A stretch of DNA of 64,000 nucleotides from Paenibacillus sp. BIHB 4019. Lineage in GTDB: Bacteria; Bacillota; Bacilli; Paenibacillales; Paenibacillaceae. This document shows positions 33,253 to 41,728 of this stretch, piece by piece. Below the pieces are notes generated by a model. It was not told the origin of the DNA. It did no database searches and saw only the letters and a program-made list of their open reading frames with translations. The stretch is taken from contig NZ_CP016808.1 of the NCBI RefSeq assembly GCF_002741035.1, forward strand, positions 1,364,001 to 1,428,000, given 5' to 3'. Positions within the stretch are counted from its first letter, which is position 1. Each line of letters starts with the position of its first letter. The position numbers and the translations under genes were made by a program.

Positions 33253-33825
33253 TTATTTCTGTGGAGCCATATTATTGTAAATGCGCGTTGCATTCACTTT
33301 TCCTGTGCTGACATCCTCTGTCGTAAATCCGGACACGATATTGCCAACTTTAAATTCCTTTTGCAGCAGATCTTCAGACGGCTCGGCAGCCGTTGGCCCA
33401 CTGATACCCAATTCGGTTTCTGGGGTTACGGTTACCCATAAGTCGCCAACCTTGAAGCTTGCTCCATCTTCGCTCACTTCCGAAATCACGCCCTCAATAT
33501 TGACGACCGCTTTGCCGCTCGTAGGAGGCTTCGTTGCAACAGCAGCCGACTCCGGTGTTGTATTTGGCACATTTGTCGTATTTGGTGTATCCTGATTCAT
33601 CGCGAAGATGCCTACCGATAATACTGCACATGCTGCAATACCAACTGTCCAACCTGTTAACGTTCTTTTTTTAGCTTTTTCCATTTTAAACGACTCCTTT
33701 TGATTGATCAAATTTGGTTGTGCTGTCTTTTCCATTTCCGACATCAGCTTCTGATAGGTTGCCTCTTGAAAATTCTCACTTGTTTTCACACGGGACATCG
33801 CGGATTTATAAACAGATTTCTTCAT
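33253..33825 (-). CDS. Membrane protein paired with an ECF sigma factor
   Basis: A 190-residue protein. The first 60 residues are cytoplasmic and charged, one membrane helix follows at about 62-76 (LTGWTVGIAACAVLSVGIF), and a Thr/Pro/Asn linker leads to an extracellular domain (VVNIEGVISEVSEDGASFKV, VGNIVSGFTTEDVSTGKV) that resembles DUF5666-type OB-like repeats. The start ATG at 33825 follows GGAGG and overlaps the sigma gene end by 20 bp. The pairing and topology suggest an anti-sigma factor, although no zinc-binding motif is present. Confidence 0.75.
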   Translation of the reverse strand: MKKSVYKSAMSRVKTSENFQEATYQKLMSEMEKTAQPNLINQKESFKMEKAKKRTLTGWTVGIAACAVLSVGIFAMNQDTPNTTNVPNTTPESAAVATKPPTSGKAVVNIEGVISEVSEDGASFKVGDLWVTVTPETELGISGPTAAEPSEDLLQKEFKVGNIVSGFTTEDVSTGKVNATRIYNNMAPQK

Positions 33826-34303
33826 CCTCAAGGCCTCCAATCTTCTCTTTTAAGATAAGGCGTCCTCTTGCGAGCCATGTTCCTACCGTTGCCGACTTGG
33901 TCTGCAAAATATCTGCAATTTCCTTAATGGAATATCCCTCATAATAGTGCAGATGAATCGGAATCCGATACTTCTTGTCCAAGGCTAGTACAGCCTGCAA
34001 GACTCCATTTTCTTCCGGTGGGAGATAGCTAAGATCTTCGGGAACAGGATTTCTGCTTTTGAACCATCCTGTTTTCAGCATATTTTTACTTTTATTAATG
34101 GTTGTTCGAATCAACCAGGCTTTTTCGTGTTCATTGTTTTCAAATACAGGGCGCTTTTGCAAATAGGTGAGAAATACCTCTTGGGTCACTTCTTCCGCAT
34201 CAGCTATATTTTTCAAATACGCAAAGGCAATTTTGATCATGCTTTGTGAATATAGATCCAAGGCCCGCCGTACAGATTCATTGAGCTCATATGAATTGTA
34301 CAC
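33806..34303 (-). CDS. ECF RNA polymerase sigma factor (SigV/SigM-like size)
   Basis: A 165-residue sigma factor with region 2 (MIKIAFAYLKNIADAEEVTQ, EVFLTYLQKRP, KAWLIRTTINKSKNML) and region 4 (KYRIPIHLHYYEGYSIKEIA, ADILQTKSATVGTWLARGR). The GTG at 34303 follows AAGGGGGTG; an upstream GTG at 34321 would include that SD. It overlaps the downstream membrane gene, the expected sigma and anti-sigma operon. Targets are not evident. Confidence 0.9.
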   Translation of the reverse strand: MYNSYELNESVRRALDLYSQSMIKIAFAYLKNIADAEEVTQEVFLTYLQKRPVFENNEHEKAWLIRTTINKSKNMLKTGWFKSRNPVPEDLSYLPPEENGVLQAVLALDKKYRIPIHLHYYEGYSIKEIADILQTKSATVGTWLARGRLILKEKIGGLEDEEICL

Positions 34304-34390
34304 CTCAGCACCCCCTTTCACTTTTAATACAACTGAGAGTTCTAATATTTTTCATTGCGTCTAATTTTTTTTAGCATTTAATCCTTTCCG

Positions 34391-34663
34391 CTAAAATATC
34401 CGTTCAATAAGCAGCAAAGGCAGCATCAGCAGCGGATAGCGCAGCCCTAGTATGGATAAAACCGAAAAGCAGGTCAGCATGCAGGCAACTGCTCCATCCA
34501 TTAGCTCCCACGACTTCTCCTGTTGAATGATCTGCTCAATGGCTACTGGCCATTGCACGATACCGAGCCCCACAACAACGAGAAGGTACAGCGCCCTCAA
34601 CAAATAAAGACGAAGCACACTAGAACAATCATACTTTTCTCTGTGCCGATTAAACCACTCCAT
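34391..34663 (-). CDS. Small membrane protein, 90 residues
   Basis: Three hydrophobic segments (YLLRALYLLVVVGLGIV, MDGAVACMLTCFSVLSILGL, LLMLPLLLIERIF) and a charged N-terminus (MEWFNRHREKYDC). The SD is poor. I recognise no family. It is divergent from the small hydrophilic gene at 34755. Confidence 0.55.
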   Translation of the reverse strand: MEWFNRHREKYDCSSVLRLYLLRALYLLVVVGLGIVQWPVAIEQIIQQEKSWELMDGAVACMLTCFSVLSILGLRYPLLMLPLLLIERIF

Positions 34664-34754
34664 GCATATTTTGCTGGATATTTCACAAAACTATAGTGTG
34701 AACAACATGATCTATGTGGATAACATGATCTAATCGAGAGGAGAAAAAGTACAC

Positions 34755-35033
34755 TTGGCCAAGCACACAGACACAAGTTGGAAAGAGGATCATCCTAGCA
34801 CTTTGCTCAGCAACTCTGTCCAAAAGGCAAATCATGCGGTTAAGCAAGCGATGTCTCATCCAGAAGCACAAACCGTTGAGCAAGCAAGCGATTCAATATC
34901 ACATGCAGAAAATGCGCTAGATAATGCAGAGCAACATTACGGGCACATGGACACTGTCCAGCAAAATAAAGAGCAGTTAGAGCTTCTGGAGCACCAATTG
35001 GACGAAGTACAGGAAAATATGAAGGATCAGTAA
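34755..35033 (+). CDS. Small hydrophilic helical protein
   Basis: A 92-residue protein rich in Gln, Glu, His and Asn with heptad-like spacing (VEQASDSISHAENALDNAEQ, QLELLEHQLDEVQENMK), so probably a coiled coil or a largely helical spore- or stress-type protein. The TTG start lies about twelve bases after GAGAGGAG. There are no membrane or signal segments. A perfect terminator follows at 35045, so it is monocistronic. Confidence 0.65.
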   Translation: MAKHTDTSWKEDHPSTLLSNSVQKANHAVKQAMSHPEAQTVEQASDSISHAENALDNAEQHYGHMDTVQQNKEQLELLEHQLDEVQENMKDQ

Positions 35034-35044
35034 TATAAGAATAA

Positions 35045-35088
35045 AAACAAGCTCCATTCGTTATGTAAAACGAATGGAGCTTGTTTTT
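35045..35088 (+). terminator. Rho-independent terminator
   Basis: AAACAAGCTCCATTCGTT pairs perfectly with AACGAATGGAGCTTGTTT over 18 bp, followed by T residues. Confidence 0.9.
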
Positions 35089-35189
35089 ATTTCACAATAT
35101 AGAGTTCGTCTCAGGCTGCAAACGCATACCGCCAAGGACTGATTATCAGCCAAATCGACTTCCAAACCGCTACAACAAACCCTGAATAT

Positions 35190-35219
35190 TTGCCAATACT
35201 CCTATAAAGTGAGTACAAT
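35190..35219 (+). promoter_or_regulatory. Promoter of the SUMF1-like gene
   Basis: TTGCCA at 35190 and TACAAT at 35214 with an 18-bp spacer, about 60 bp before the start codon. Confidence 0.5.
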
Positions 35220-35281
35220 CCAATTATCGCCAATTATTTTATGAAGATCAGGTTATTTTTTTCATGTGAGGGGAACAATCA

Positions 35282-36283
35282 ATGGATGTTTTAAATCGTA
35301 CAGAATGGAATCGCCTATCCGGACTGCAAAAACAAGAAGTGCTTCAGGATAAGCTGCCTGAAGGTTTCTCATTCTGCCGGCTGGAACGCTTTGAACGTTA
35401 TGGACAGAGCATGGAAACGGTAGTGTCCGCCTATAAAGGGATAGAATTTGTCTTTGTTCCTGGCGACGAGGTAACATTGGGCTGGGACAACTGGTTCGAG
35501 GAGCCGGATAGCACGGCACGCATGGATTCAGAAAAAAACCTGATGAAAGTTGGGAAATCGTTTAAGAAGCCGGAGGATAAACTGCGTCGAATGATGACTC
35601 CGGTCAGAACAGCCGCGATTGGGCCGATGCTGGTAGAGCGGAATACCCAGCCTATCGGCTGGACCGAATTGGCTGCTGAAGGACTAGACGCAGAAAATGA
35701 TGCCGAACTGTTAGGGCGGTTAGAAGCGTTCAGGCAGAGTACTAACGGCAACCGCGAATATTATCCTTCCTATCGTCTAGACCGGGATGGTGAACATATT
35801 CGCATCTATCTGTTTAATGATAGCGAGAATTTTGAGGATTGGGCCGATTCGACATTGAATCAGGGATTCGACATTCCAACCGAGGACGAGTGGGAGTATT
35901 TGTATGGTGCCGGCTGTAGAACCTTGTTTCCTTGGGGAGACGGAATGGATTACTCGATGAATCTAAAATATTTTGAGGAGCTTAAGAATGACAGAGAGAC
36001 GAGTACCCCAACAGGAGCAATCAGCCATTCTTATGACCTTGAGCTGCCGAATGTTTTCGGACTGCGTTTTCTGGGAGATCCATACCAGAAGGAGTTGACC
36101 AAGACGGAAGACGGAGAGTCTACCGGAAAAGGTGGCGAAGGAGGGGCCAATCACAGTGGAGGTTTGGGCGTCTTTTTCAGTTATTTGCCAACAGCCGTAT
36201 ATTACCGTGACAAACATGAAGATGAACAGGAATGGGTGGAATGGCTCGATCAGCTGCATTATCGGCGAATTGTGCGACTTTAA
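35282..36283 (+). CDS. SUMF1/FGE-sulfatase-fold protein
   Basis: A 333-residue cytoplasmic protein. Near residue 200 it has IPTEDEWEYLYGAGCRTLFP followed by WGDG, and later LPNVFGLRF. These are the landmarks of the formylglycine-generating-enzyme/SUMF1 fold, which is also used by EgtB-like and carbohydrate-binding proteins. The N-terminal part (GFSFCRLERFERYGQSM, FVPGDEVTLGWDNW) is atypical. I do not see the paired cysteines needed for formylglycine formation and no sulfatase is nearby, so a different role is likely. GAGGGG precedes the ATG. Confidence 0.75.
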   Translation: MDVLNRTEWNRLSGLQKQEVLQDKLPEGFSFCRLERFERYGQSMETVVSAYKGIEFVFVPGDEVTLGWDNWFEEPDSTARMDSEKNLMKVGKSFKKPEDKLRRMMTPVRTAAIGPMLVERNTQPIGWTELAAEGLDAENDAELLGRLEAFRQSTNGNREYYPSYRLDRDGEHIRIYLFNDSENFEDWADSTLNQGFDIPTEDEWEYLYGAGCRTLFPWGDGMDYSMNLKYFEELKNDRETSTPTGAISHSYDLELPNVFGLRFLGDPYQKELTKTEDGESTGKGGEGGANHSGGLGVFFSYLPTAVYYRDKHEDEQEWVEWLDQLHYRRIVRL

Positions 36284-36383
36284 ACAATCCTGGCGCTGTA
36301 TTAAACAACGCTCGGTGATATGCTTAACCATGATTTTTGTGAAATATGTATGCCTATTAAAAATCACGATAAACTTTAGCCTC

Positions 36384-36668
36384 CTAAGACACGTACAACG
36401 GGCTATGACAGGTCACTTGTTCACAACCTGTCATAGCATTCAAACTCGTGCAGGATGCGATTGCTCTGGGACTGACTTCCAGACAGCATCTAAGCTTATA
36501 TTGACTCATCTTTAAATTCAAAAACAAAAACTCCAAGTAAAATCCTTTTGCTATTACCTTTTCAACTAGGAGTAAACCGAACTGGCCCCGCCTATGGTTG
36601 GTGTACATAATACCCGTTATTATTCCAATTACAAATTCCATTTTCCATTTAACCCTCAACAAAATCAC
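36384..36668 (-). CDS. Possible small membrane-associated protein, doubtful
   Basis: A GTG at 36668 overlaps the TGA of the upstream small gene (GTGA), with AGGAG just before it, suggesting coupling. The first 50 residues include a hydrophobic helix (MEFVIGIITGIM) and a charged stretch. The last third is read through a perfect inverted repeat at 36402, so the true end or the gene itself is doubtful. Confidence 0.3.
   Translation of the reverse strand: MILLRVKWKMEFVIGIITGIMYTNHRRGQFGLLLVEKVIAKGFYLEFLFLNLKMSQYKLRCCLEVSPRAIASCTSLNAMTGCEQVTCHSPLYVS
36402..36437. other. Perfect inverted repeat
   Basis: GCTATGACAGGT pairs with ACCTGTCATAGC around a 12-base loop, with no T run on either side. It lies between convergent units in an otherwise empty stretch. 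Confidence 0.6.
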
Positions 36669-36847
36669 TCCTTCTTTTTATTTTTATCTCGCAAAGCAAA
36701 GTACCCTATTATCAAAGAAATGACAGCAATTAATATTGCAAATATTTTCTTCATCAATATCATTTCGCCAAAAATATTTCCGAATGAATCTAACAATAAA
36801 AATATAGCTACAATGAAAAGCGTTATTTTAATTGTTTTATTCAACAT
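36665..36847 (-). CDS. Small membrane protein, 60 residues
   Basis: Two membrane helices (IKITLFIVAIFLLLDSFG and IFAILIAVISLIIGYFAL) and a basic tail RDKNKKKE. GGAGAGAGA-type sequence precedes the ATG at 36847. The topology is a hairpin with both ends probably inside. The family is unknown. Confidence 0.6.
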   Translation of the reverse strand: MLNKTIKITLFIVAIFLLLDSFGNIFGEMILMKKIFAILIAVISLIIGYFALRDKNKKKE

Positions 36848-36970
36848 TTCTCTCTCTCCTCTATTGTATGCTGTTATACAAAATTCCGTAATCTGGATTA
36901 CTCATCCTATTATTTCTTACAATTCACACTCCTTTTAAAAAGGAATAAGTACACAGTGGTGAATATATAT

Positions 36971-37138
36971 CTAAATTTTACCTTTTTTAGAACTTGAAAG
37001 AAACAGGTTTAACGAATCAATTAGATTGTCGAAAATTAGCATAAAATGTATACGCCCAATACTTACTATAACGTTTGCATTGCTATTTTTATTTGCTATT
37101 GCATGCCTTCTTCCCAAGCAGCACAAGCAATTTTTCAT
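36971..37138 (-). CDS. Possible 55-residue protein divergent from the siderophore operon
   Basis: ATG at 37138 lies four bases after GAGGGGGTG, a strong SD. The peptide begins MKNCLCCLGRRH (three Cys in four positions), continues with a hydrophobic middle (VIVSIGRIHFMLIFDNLID), and ends KKGKI. The Fur box at 37177 lies 39 bp upstream and could control both directions. No family is recognised and the ORF may be fortuitous. The rest of 36848-37308 is AT-rich and shows nothing else. Confidence 0.35.
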   Translation of the reverse strand: MKNCLCCLGRRHAIANKNSNANVIVSIGRIHFMLIFDNLIDSLNLFLSSSKKGKI

Positions 37139-37176
37139 TGACACCCCCTCTAAAGAGGATATATATTTAGTGATGA

Positions 37177-37191
37177 TGAGAATCATTATCG
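37177..37191. promoter_or_regulatory. Fur box of the siderophore ABC operon
   Basis: TGAGAATCATTATCG matches 12 of 14 consensus positions, about 120 bp before the SBP start. Confidence 0.75.
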
Positions 37192-37308
37192 AGATTCAGG
37201 GAAACCATCTTTTTCATATTTTATCAACATCACGATTGATGCGAGTTTACTCTGCAAAGATAGTCATCGCCAACAAAAATATATTTTAAGATAAGGAAGG
37301 GTACACAC

Positions 37309-38406
37309 ATGAACACAAAAAGAAAGTTCTCTTTATCCACGCTAATTATTTTTGCAGTGCTTGCAATCGCGCTTGCAGGTTGCGGCAGTCAAAATTCCAA
37401 TTCGACGGCTTCACCATCTCCGGCTGCAAGTGAATCGGCAAGTACCGAAGCTGCTCAGACAGAAGCTTCCGCTTCCCCAGCCGAAACGGTCCAATATCCG
37501 ATCGTGATCAAGCATGCTTTTGGCGAGACCGTTATTGAAAAAAAACCTGAACGCGTCGCTACGGTTCAATGGGCGAATCACGACGTCGTACTCGCTCTTG
37601 GCGTTGTTCCTGTAGGCTTCTCGGCGGCGAACTTCGGCGTCCAAGATGGCAGCGGACTTTTGCCTTGGACAGCAAAAAAGCTTAAGGAGCTTGGCGTAAG
37701 CGATCCTAATGTTTACCAAGATACGGACGGCCTAGATTTTGAAGCCATTTCGGATTCAAACCCGGATGTCATTCTTGCTGCTTACTCTGGTATTACTCAG
37801 GAAGACTACGATCTGCTTAGCCAAATCGCTCCTGTTGTCGCCTATCCGACAGCACCTTGGGTAACCTCATGGCGTGAGCAAGTTCTATTAAATGCAACTG
37901 GTATGGGCATGGAAGCTGAAGGACAGCAGCTCATCAAAGACACTGAGGAAATGATTAAAGAAAAACTAAGCAAATATCCGCAAATTGAAGGCAAGAAAGT
38001 CGTCTGGGTTAACTTCTCGGCTAAAGACCTGTCTCAATTGCATATTTATACGCCTGTAGACTCTCGTGTTTCTTTCTTGCATGAGCTAGGAATGGTTTAC
38101 CCTGAAAGTATTTCAAAGCAAATTACTGACCCTACCAGCTACTCTTTAACTTTAAGCTCTGAGAATGTCGAGGCTCTGAACGATGCGGATCTCCTCGTTG
38201 GATATGGCAATGACGAATTGTATCAAACGCTTAAAGCCGATACGCTGCTTGGCAAAATTCCTGCGATCGCGAGAGGCTCCGTGGCCTTTATTGATAGCGA
38301 TACGCCTTTAGTAGCTGCTGGAACTCCAAACCCGCTTTCCATTGCTTATACCATTGATGAATACCTTGCTTTAATTGGAGGAGCCATTGACAAAATAAAT
38401 GAATAG
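37309..38406 (+). CDS. Siderophore-binding lipoprotein of the ABC operon
   Basis: A 365-residue lipoprotein with lipobox LAGC, a long Ser/Ala/Glu linker, and a class III binding fold. IKHAFGETVIEKKPERVATV and ANHDVVLALGVVPVGFSAAN are typical of the hydroxamate/carboxylate siderophore SBPs related to B. subtilis YfiY. AAGGAAGGG precedes the ATG. It overlaps the first permease gene by 8 bp and is the only SBP in the window with its own permease and ATPase. Fur control through the box at 37177 is likely. Confidence 0.92.
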   Translation: MNTKRKFSLSTLIIFAVLAIALAGCGSQNSNSTASPSPAASESASTEAAQTEASASPAETVQYPIVIKHAFGETVIEKKPERVATVQWANHDVVLALGVVPVGFSAANFGVQDGSGLLPWTAKKLKELGVSDPNVYQDTDGLDFEAISDSNPDVILAAYSGITQEDYDLLSQIAPVVAYPTAPWVTSWREQVLLNATGMGMEAEGQQLIKDTEEMIKEKLSKYPQIEGKKVVWVNFSAKDLSQLHIYTPVDSRVSFLHELGMVYPESISKQITDPTSYSLTLSSENVEALNDADLLVGYGNDELYQTLKADTLLGKIPAIARGSVAFIDSDTPLVAAGTPNPLSIAYTIDEYLALIGGAIDKINE

Positions 38407-39439
38407 TTCTTCCGTTTCAAAAAACAAACAGCTCACCTCGCCTATTCCGGGGAACTTTAAGATGGTCCTGATTATTTGCATTGTCCTGCTCGGCGTATGC
38501 GTGGTCGCATCTCTAGTTTTAGGCGCTCGAATTGTAAAGCTTAACGAACTGATAGACGGTTTATTTCACCAGGACATTGATTCCTTTGGGGCTAACGTCG
38601 TTCGCAAGCGAATTTCTCGAACCGTATTTTGTTTATTGTGCGGTGTCGCTCTAGGCGTCTCCGGGGCGATTATGCAATCGGTCACTCGCAACCCGCTTGC
38701 AGATCCAAGCATACTGGGAGTCAACACAGGCGCCTCTTTGTTTGTCGTCTGTGGAATTGCGTTCTTAAATATTAGCAGCGCTAATCAATATATATGGCTT
38801 GCTTTAGCCGGGGCTGGGATTACGGCAGTATTCGTATTTGGAATCGGCTCTATGGGACGTGGCGGAGCCACGCCCATTAAGCTTGTTTTGGCGGGGGCGG
38901 CCACCAGCGCCGCCCTTGCTTCTCTGGTTACCGCCATCATGATTCCGCGCTCCTATGTGATGGATCAGTTCAGATTTTGGCAAGTAGGAAGCGTAGGCTC
39001 GGCAACCTGGAGCGCTATTACTACCTTCATCCCGTTTCTAATCGTTGGCTTACTGATCGCTTTTATGGCCGCCCCGGCACTAAATGCGCTGGCACTGGGA
39101 GACGATGTTGCGACTGGGCTAGGTGTTCGGACAGGGCTGCTAAGGTTTATTGCGGCTTTTGCAGGTGTTATTTTGTGTGGAGCTGCTACTGCGCTCGCGG
39201 GCCCTATTGGGTTTATCGGGCTTTTAGCCACTCATGTCATACGCCTCATTCTTGGACCCGACCTGCGTTTGGTTATTCCCATGTCAGCTATTGCCGGAGC
39301 CATTATTTTGATGGTTTCAGATGTATTCGGCAGACTCATCGGCAACCCAGGCGAGCTTGAGGTCGGTGTAGTTACAGCATTTATAGGAGCTCCAATACTA
39401 ATCATATTAGCTATGAGATCGAAAGTGCGTTCATTATGA
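38399..39439 (+). CDS. FecCD-family siderophore permease subunit 1
   Basis: A 346-residue membrane protein with about nine to ten helices. RISRTVFCLLCGVALGVSG, MQSVTRNPLADPSILGVNTG and the cytoplasmic coupling region GPIGFIGLLATHVIRLILGP define the BtuC/FecCD permease family. It forms the transport channel with the next gene product. Its start lies inside the end of the SBP gene and its end overlaps the following ATG (ATGA), so the three genes are translationally coupled. Confidence 0.94.
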   Translation: MNSSSVSKNKQLTSPIPGNFKMVLIICIVLLGVCVVASLVLGARIVKLNELIDGLFHQDIDSFGANVVRKRISRTVFCLLCGVALGVSGAIMQSVTRNPLADPSILGVNTGASLFVVCGIAFLNISSANQYIWLALAGAGITAVFVFGIGSMGRGGATPIKLVLAGAATSAALASLVTAIMIPRSYVMDQFRFWQVGSVGSATWSAITTFIPFLIVGLLIAFMAAPALNALALGDDVATGLGVRTGLLRFIAAFAGVILCGAATALAGPIGFIGLLATHVIRLILGPDLRLVIPMSAIAGAIILMVSDVFGRLIGNPGELEVGVVTAFIGAPILIILAMRSKVRSL

Positions 39440-40467
39440 AAAATCATACTGTTGAATTTATTATGGCGGGCAGACGTCAACGATTCCGCCGATGGATACT
39501 TATCACTGGCTTTCTTGCCGTACTTGCGTGCGCGCTTTGCTGCGCCATGCTTTTACTTGGAAATACGATTTATCCGGTTAAGGATGTAATCCGGGCGCTC
39601 TCGGGAGAGCAGCTTAAAGGCGTATCTTTTGCGGTTAGTACAATACGTTTACCGAGAATGCTGGCTGGACTCTTCGCTGGATTTGCTTTCGGCATTGCCG
39701 GTTATGTCTTCCAAACGATGCTGCGCAACCCTCTTGCGAACCCAAATGTCATCGGTATTACCTCCGGCTCCAGCGCGGCGGCTGTTTTTTGCATCACTAT
39801 CCTTCATTCAAGCAGAGCAGTGATTTCCATTGCTTCTGTCATTGCCGGTCTAGCTATTGTTATTCTGATCTATGCATTATCCAGGGGCAAAACATTTTCA
39901 ATCGGGCGATTAATTCTTGTCGGAATAGGCATACAGGCTATGCTTGACGCCGTCATATCCTATCTTCTGCTCGTTAGCGCCCAGCAAGACATCCCTTCAG
40001 CGCTCAGATGGCTCGGAGGCAGCCTTAATGGCTCTCAAATGCGTGAGCTTCCGCCTCTTGTACTAACGGTTATTATCTTTACTCCTATCATTATTGTTCT
40101 AGGAAAACATCTAAACATATTGGAGCTCGGCGAACAATCGGCTTCTTCTCTCGGCGTGGACACGGACAGGACAAGAATTGCGCTAATTGTGAGCTCCGTC
40201 ATCATGATTGCTATTGCTACGGCTACAACGGGCCCAATAGCCTTTGTATCCTTCCTTGCGGGACCGATCGCAAAAAGAATGGTCGGAGCCGGCTTCTCGA
40301 ACATCATCCCGGCGGGACTGGTTGGCGTTAATTTGGTTCTGGCGGCAGATCTAATTGGACAATTTGCTTTTGAGTACAGATTCCCCGTAGGCATCATTAC
40401 CGGATTGCTCGGAGCGCCTTATCTTATCTTCTTGTTAATCCGAATGAATCGAAAGGGAGAATTATAA
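39436..40467 (+). CDS. FecCD-family siderophore permease subunit 2
   Basis: A 343-residue FecCD permease: TIRLPRMLAGLFAGFAFGIA, MLRNPLANPNVIGITSGSSA and the coupling helix TGPIAFVSFLAGPIAKRMVG. It pairs with the preceding subunit to form a heterodimeric channel for a ferric siderophore. It overlaps the upstream gene by ATGA and the downstream ATPase gene by one base. Confidence 0.94.
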   Translation: MKNHTVEFIMAGRRQRFRRWILITGFLAVLACALCCAMLLLGNTIYPVKDVIRALSGEQLKGVSFAVSTIRLPRMLAGLFAGFAFGIAGYVFQTMLRNPLANPNVIGITSGSSAAAVFCITILHSSRAVISIASVIAGLAIVILIYALSRGKTFSIGRLILVGIGIQAMLDAVISYLLLVSAQQDIPSALRWLGGSLNGSQMRELPPLVLTVIIFTPIIIVLGKHLNILELGEQSASSLGVDTDRTRIALIVSSVIMIAIATATTGPIAFVSFLAGPIAKRMVGAGFSNIIPAGLVGVNLVLAADLIGQFAFEYRFPVGIITGLLGAPYLIFLLIRMNRKGEL

Positions 40468-41282
40468 TGAAACCGACACATATTTTTCAAGCCGAACAAA
40501 TCGTAGCGGGCTATGAGAATAAAACGGTTATTCACGGAGTAGATCTTGTTATACCCAGCAATAAAATAAGCGTTATTATTGGCTCCAATGGCTGCGGAAA
40601 GTCTACGCTTCTTAAAACACTGGCCAGGCTCATAAAACCTGCATCGGGCAAAATCACCCTTGATGGCAAGCCGCTGGGCAAAATTCCGCCTAAACAATTG
40701 GCTCGAGTGGTAGGACTGCTGCCGCAATCCCCCATTGTTCCGGAAGGAATTTCTGTAGCGGATTTGGTGGGACGGGGAAGGTTTCCGCACCAATCATTAC
40801 TCGGCGGATGGACGAAAAAGGATTATGAAGCCGTTGCCGATGCGATGAACATTATGGATATAACGGAGTTTGCCAATCATAATATTGATGAGCTTTCGGG
40901 CGGTCAAAGACAGCGCGTTTGGATTGCCATGGCTCTGGCCCAGCAAACCGACATCTTATTTCTCGATGAGCCGACAACCTTTTTAGATATCACCTATCAA
41001 GTCGAAATTCTTGACATGCTCACCGATCTCAACCGAAAGCTCGGAACGACCATTGTCATGGTGCTTCATGATATTAACTTGTCTGCACGTTATGCTGACC
41101 ACATTTTTGCGCTTCATAAGGGAAAACTTGTAGTCGAGGGCGAGCCAGCAGCGGTTATTACAAGTTCAATGGTGAAAGACATTTTCGGTCTTGATTGCAC
41201 GGTGATAGACGATCCTATTTCGGGCTCTCCTTTGGTGGTACCAAGAGGACGCTATCATGTTAATGGTGAGCCTACCTCTTAA
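40467..41282 (+). CDS. Siderophore ABC transporter ATPase
   Basis: A 271-residue ATPase of the FecE/FhuC type. Walker A GSNGCGKST is at 39-47, the signature LSGGQRQ at 141-147, Walker B ILFLDEPTT from 161, and the H-loop in VLHDINLSARYAD. It powers the two permeases upstream. As the only siderophore-type ATPase in the window it could also serve the orphan SBPs, as YusV serves several systems in B. subtilis; that sharing is inferred. The transcript ends near 41365. Confidence 0.94.
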   Translation: MKPTHIFQAEQIVAGYENKTVIHGVDLVIPSNKISVIIGSNGCGKSTLLKTLARLIKPASGKITLDGKPLGKIPPKQLARVVGLLPQSPIVPEGISVADLVGRGRFPHQSLLGGWTKKDYEAVADAMNIMDITEFANHNIDELSGGQRQRVWIAMALAQQTDILFLDEPTTFLDITYQVEILDMLTDLNRKLGTTIVMVLHDINLSARYADHIFALHKGKLVVEGEPAAVITSSMVKDIFGLDCTVIDDPISGSPLVVPRGRYHVNGEPTS

Positions 41283-41364
41283 ATAAGAATTAATATCTCT
41301 TATAGGGTAATTATTCGCCATAAAGTGCAGTTTGACCACCAAATATACATCAGAATATAAAAAG

Positions 41365-41401
41365 AAAACCACTTCAACTTTGGGTGGTTTTTTTGAAGTG
41401 G
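41365..41401 (+). terminator. Terminator with an alternative longer pairing
   Basis: AAAACCAC pairs with GTGGTTTT, followed by Ts. CCACTTCAA within it can instead pair with TTGAAGTGG at 41393-41401, and the two structures exclude each other. Between 41402 and 41630 I see nothing else. Confidence 0.65.
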
Positions 41402-41631
41402 CCTCTCTCGTTTTTCTTCTTCAAAACTTCTTCTAAATGCTCTTAGAAAAATCCAAGAGCTGTCGAACTCATAAATAATAAGATTATTACGATTCCCCAT
41501 TCCCTATAGCTGTTGCAAACTCGAAGAACTGTACACAAATCATCGCAATGAAGCCGCGCAAATGAAAAGAGGAATGTCAGCCAGCAGGCTCTCCGTTCTA
41601 TTATATAGCCTCGGCCGTCCCTTCATTTAAC

Positions 41632-41661
41632 TTGACAACCTACTACGAAATGTAGTAGGTT
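41632..41661 (+). promoter_or_regulatory. Promoter of the BlaI/M56 operon
   Basis: TTGACA at 41632-41637 and TAGGTT at 41656-41661 with an 18-bp spacer. The spacer is filled by the first BlaI box. Confidence 0.6.
41638..41660. promoter_or_regulatory. BlaI box 1
   Basis: ACCTACTAC and GTAGTAGGT are perfect 9-bp arms around GAAAT, matching the TACTACA/TGTAGTA pattern bound by BlaI/MecI repressors. Confidence 0.8.
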
Positions 41662-41665
41662 TTAT

Positions 41666-41684
41666 TTACTACATCATGTAGTAA
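41666..41684. promoter_or_regulatory. BlaI box 2
   Basis: TTACTACATCATGTAGTAA: perfect 8-bp arms around TCA, just downstream of the promoter. Confidence 0.85.
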
Positions 41685-41728
41685 CAAAGCTCGTTATGGA
41701 CGCATAACGAAGTAAAGAGGTGTTCACC

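Noticed and set aside
34683..34883. 66-codon minus-strand ORF
   Set aside because: Antisense to the hydrophilic gene at 34755, which has an SD and a perfect terminator.
37026..37289. 87-codon plus-strand ORF with a hydrophobic start
   Set aside because: It runs through the Fur box, has no SD and overlaps the alternative minus-strand ORF with a strong SD.
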